From contig JALLAP010000494.1 of NCBI GenBank assembly GCA_036939355.1, positions 1 through 16,597 on the forward strand: a stretch of 16,597 bases of DNA, read 5' to 3'. The notes beneath the pieces were generated by a model. That model was not told where the DNA came from. It saw only the letters and a program-made list of their open reading frames with translations, and made no database searches. Positions 13,596 through 16,597 of the stretch are shown piece by piece. The stretch's first letter is position 1. Each line of letters begins with the position of its first letter. This DNA comes from Thalassiosira profunda (lineage: Eukaryota > Bacillariophyta > Thalassiosirophyceae > Thalassiosirales > Thalassiosiraceae). A program made the translations under genes and the position numbers.

Positions 13596-14502
13596 GGTTC
13601 TAGTGAAATTGTTGGGAGGTTGTGGCCTCCTCGAGCTCGGTCGCAGTGCCGGTCCACGCTGTCAAAAATCAGCCGCGTCGAGCGAGGGCCAACGATGCTC
13701 ACGAGACGTGTCCAATCCAAGGAGGGCAGAGACCGCCGTGGAAATGGCCAGCAGATCGACGCTCTTCGGTCTGCTGGCTTTTCGACCAACAGCTCCGCTC
13801 CGTGTCGACCAACCGATTTGGTCGACAGCCGCGAATCAGCCCGTTCTTGGCGTGACACGCAGGCCAAAAGAATGGGCACTCCCGCCTGTCGCGAGCCGCA
13901 CTGCCCCTCTAAAGCCGTGATATTTAGCTGCCGATCGACGTCTCGATAGACAATCAATCGATCCACACGGCCCCCATCATTGTCGTCCTCCTCTTCGTCC
14001 GCGTCCGCGTCGTCTCGATTTGGCCTGCTTTTGTGGCCTTGCTTTTTTGCCGACTTTTTTGCGCCTTGCTTTTTGTGCACTCTCACGGAGTTGGCGCAAG
14101 AAAGTCGTTTACGACCCTCCGCGCCGGCCGGCTATCCTATGGAGGAATTATTAGGTGTACACATAGAACACATAGACCAACCAATTCAATTTTTACGCTT
14201 TCTCACTCAACGGAATCGGCTCCAGGTCGGCTTCGTTACCCAAGTCTGAATGGAGAGGCAGCAATCGGGATCTTGGACAGATGGGACGTTGAGAGCCCCT
14301 CTCAAACTTTTTTTGCAACTCTTCCCCGCCGCGGCGACGACCTCGCCCCACCCACCCCCACCGCACCCCCACGCACCGCTGCCGACGCCGTCCCCGTTGT
14401 CAGGCGGCTCGCCGTGGTGCTCTCCACCCGAGTATATCATAGGCCTACGCGGGCGGAACGGCCTACGATAATACAATATCTTGTGCACATCAATTTTCCA
14501 TC
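13596..14502. other. 907-bp intergenic region with hairpins; divergent promoters
   Basis: The hydrolase and the HA-domain gene are divergent, so this interval must hold both promoters. On the plus strand it has CCAAT at 14181 and AT-rich patches near 14150-14200 and 14430-14480, and a C/CA-rich tract at 14320-14400. A minus-strand frame from ATG 14086 starts Lys-rich (KKQGAKKSAKKQG) then acidic, but soon loses coding character. Inverted repeats lie at 13750-13826. Confidence 0.5.
13804..13826. repeat. Perfect 9-bp-arm hairpin
   Basis: GTCGACCAA and TTGGTCGAC flank a 5-nt loop (CCGAT). Just upstream, CCAGCAGA and TCTGCTGG (about 13750-13777) form another inverted repeat. Possible cruciform, palindromic regulatory site or relic of a small transposon; no function can be assigned. 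Confidence 0.6.
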
Positions 14503-16597
14503 ATGCCCAAGCTCGTGAACGTCAACAAGAAGTCCGCCAAGGGAGCAGCTGCTGCGGGGAAGGGCGCAACATCCGGAAAGGACTCGCCCCTGCCCGAGGA
14601 AATGGACGTCGACCTCGAGAGCCTCGGGTCCTGCGATCCGCTCGACCCCGCGAAAAATCCGGGGGAGGACAAGGATAAACTCATCGATCGGTGGCTGGAC
14701 GGGAAGAAGGGCGACAAGTCCGAGGGTGGTGATGGGGGAGAGAAGGGCGCGAGAAAAAAGAGGAAATGGGGTGCCAAATCTGATGAGGACATATCTGATT
14801 CTGGGGGGAAGAGGGCTGATGGCGACGGGCAATTGAAGTTGCCGGCCAAATCGAAGAAGCAGAAATCAGCGCAACCCCCCACAGAGCAAATGTCCGCGGA
14901 GCAAATGCAGGCCCTGACCCTCCAAACGATGGGGATGCAGGCCATGGGCATGAATCCGGTGCTCATGACAATGCGCGGATTGCACCTCCCCCAACTCGAT
15001 CCGGAAATGATATCGCAGATGCAGGGCATGGACCCTCTGAATATGATGGAGAAGAGCCGGGAATGCTTGATGCAGGCGACGCAGTCGAGGGCCCCGGCGA
15101 ATCCGACGGGGTTCCATTGCCGCGTGGTGATGCTAGGACTGCCCCCGGGAATTGGGACGAAATTGGGGCTGGTGATGGAGGACAGCAAGGAGTTTATTGG
15201 AATGCCAGAGCTGAAGCAGGTGCTTCCTTCGTCTCCCGTTATCACTCAGATACCGCCGGAGTTTCGGCAGGGCTGTTGCGTCGCCTCGCTGAGATCCGAC
15301 AAAATTGGGCACGCCACGCCCAAGACGGCGAAGGAGGCGGTGGAACTGATCAACAAATCGAGGTTCTTTGGGATGCAGAATCTGATCCGGCTGGAGATGC
15401 TACTGATACAAACAAAGGTCACGACGGCGCCCCAACCCAATCCGGAATTGCGCAACATGCGGCTCCAGGCGTCGCGGGCAGCCATGGCCCCAGGGCTGCT
15501 CCCGTCGCAGCCACAGGTGTCGCGTCCAGTGGAGACGGGGGGTCCGCTGAGGGAGGTAGAGCGACGGTCCTCTCCAAGGAAGCTACAGCAAACGACATCC
15601 TACAACAACTACAAGGATTGGAACCTCCATTACGAAGCTCTGGTCGAGTACACGCACCTCTATGGGAATTGCGACGTCCGGGCCTCGACACACCCGGTGC
15701 TCGCGCAGTGGTGTTTGGGGCAGAGGGCGTCGGCGCACAAACTGACAAAGTCTCGGCAGGAGCGGCTGGAGAAGGTTGGGTTCTGGGCGCTGCCGGCCAA
15801 TCCAAAGCAATCGCGTGCACCCTCCAAGCCCAGCGAACCGCGCGGGCCCTTCCCTGAGCCAACTTGGGACGAACGATACGACAGCCTCGTCCGATTCAAA
15901 GACAAATGCGGCCTCGTCCCAACCTCCGGCAGTTTGTTCGAGTGGATTGAAACGCAAAAGAAGGAGGCGGAACGCTTGAGTCAAACCCAATGCGTCAAGC
16001 TTNAGTTTGTTCGAGTGGATTGAAACGCAAAAGAAGGAGGCGGAACGCTTGAGTCAAAACCAATGCGTCAAGCTTTATGGGGCCGGGGTTGACTTGGGCC
16101 TTCCGCGCGAGAGATTGGAGCAGATGGGGATCGAGTTTGCAGAGGAGGAGGAAGCGAACGCGGGTGGCATCCACTGGTGGCAATCGCCGGAAGCGAGAAA
16201 CCTGTTCGGAAGCGAGTGGGGAGAACACGTTCACGTCGTTACCATGCTTCAAGAACGTGTCGCTTTGCTGAGGAAGGCCAACGAGTCAGTAGCTGGATGG
16301 AAGAGCCTCGTGCCGGATGACGGGAAAGAGGAACTCTACAATGAAAACGACATCTTGACTGTGAGGCACAAGGCTCAGTTTTTGGCCAGGGCGTACTTAT
16401 TGGCGATCGGTATGAACAATTTGTTCCCTGCCTTACCGTCTCCCTGTGATCTGTTCTCATCACATGTCGCCCACTGCAGAAAAAATGCCTATTATGAAGT
16501 GGTCGGACTGCTGCGCTGCGGCATCGAAAGAGCTGATGGCGCTGGGTCTCTCAAAGGCGGGGGGAGACCTCATTCGCAGGTGGAACCTTGGTTTCCG
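14503..16597 (+). CDS. Nuclear helicase-associated (HA) domain protein, 3' end outside the window
   Basis: ATG 14503 opens a frame of 500 codons up to the N at 16003; past a duplicated stretch it continues in the next frame to the window end. The N-terminal half is low-complexity: acidic (31-60), basic with likely nuclear localisation signals (KKRKW at 85-89, KSKKQK at 116-121), then Met/Gln-rich (130-190). Two HA domains follow: W373 to W428 (WNLHYEALVEYTHLYGNCDV ... LAQWCLGQR ... VGFW) and one from W455 (WDERYDSLVRFKDKCG ... LFEWIETQKKEAERL). HA domains are small helical modules, many in diatoms, thought to bind nucleic acid. After the gap, the frame from 16076 (YGAGVDLGLPRERL) stays open through a 70-nt intron at 16410-16479. 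The middle (about 200-305) has no recognised family. A role in transcription or chromatin is only inference. Confidence 0.8.
15931..16075 (+). repeat. 72-bp near-identical duplication around a single N: unmerged contig overlap
   Basis: 15931-16002 and 16004-16075 match at 71 of 72 positions; the one difference is C at 15986 and A at 16059. They are separated by one N (16003). The first copy is in the gene's frame, the second one base off; removing 73 nt restores a single open frame. This is what remains when two overlapping contig ends are laid side by side with a gap symbol. Confidence 0.9.
16410..16479 (+). other. Probable intron of the HA-domain gene
   Basis: ATCG|GTATGA donor (16410), pyrimidine-rich interior, CCCACTGCAG|AAAAA acceptor (AG at 16478-16479), 70 nt, phase 1. 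Splicing yields a smooth continuation (EKMPIMKWSDCCAAASKELM). The unspliced frame is also open to the window edge, so the call rests on site quality and on the more protein-like spliced reading. Confidence 0.7.

Noticed and set aside
13517..14086. Minus-strand open frame with Lys-rich then acidic start
   Set aside because: Only the first ~40 residues look protein-like, and it runs into the hydrolase first exon in another frame; no domain or splice support.
15063..15857. Second plus-strand frame (264 codons) inside the HA-domain gene
   Set aside because: The other frame carries the HA domain with its conserved tryptophans; this one is Gly/Ala/Arg-rich shadow.

Overview
The window looks like nuclear DNA of a eukaryotic alga, most likely a diatom (stramenopile). 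The evidence is compact genes on both strands, short GT-AG introns (70 and 210 nt), an eRF1-type methyltransferase, a protein with helicase-associated (HA) domains (a family common in diatoms), and a diatom-style SUMO-like protein. The genus is inference; a Thalassiosira-like centric diatom would fit. No bacterial operon, CRISPR array, tRNA or rRNA was seen.

Left host block (1-3046): the 3' part of a small membrane protein resembling the CrcB/FEX fluoride-channel family (+), then a tandem RNase H protein (-) whose N-terminal domain has lost two catalytic acids, then a divergently transcribed Mtq2/N6AMT1 methyltransferase (+). The last two share a 140-bp intergenic region.

Central block (3047-10727): a complete 7.68-kb tyrosine-recombinase retrotransposon of the DIRS order, read on the minus strand. 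Its split direct repeats have the PAT/Ngaro-like layout A1-ORFs-B1-A2-B2 (A = 229 bp, B = 195 bp), and both repeat pairs appear identical, so it inserted recently or is being homogenised. It encodes a Gag-like protein with a C-terminal zinc finger, a reverse transcriptase/RNase H with intact catalytic motifs, and a tyrosine recombinase with R-HxxR-W-Y. The RT gene appears to be split by a 430-nt intron built almost wholly of ~27-bp tandem repeats; splicing joins the frames exactly. A 144-bp unique spacer lies between A2 and B2. The element sits 164 bp upstream of the start codon of the next host gene.

Right host block (10728-16597): a protein with two SUMO-like domains (+) whose frame breaks near 11380-11430; a two-exon ABHD17-like serine hydrolase (-) with a complete Ser-Asp-His triad; a 907-bp gene-poor interval with hairpins; and a nuclear-looking HA-domain protein (+) that runs off the window. 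That last gene crosses a single N flanked by a 72-bp near-perfect duplication, almost certainly an unmerged contig overlap; collapsing it restores the frame, which then continues through a 70-nt intron.

The strongest leads are the intact split-repeat retroelement with its repeat-filled intron and A2/B2 spacer, the half-dead tandem RNase H, and the two frame breaks (one likely an assembly artefact, one unresolved).
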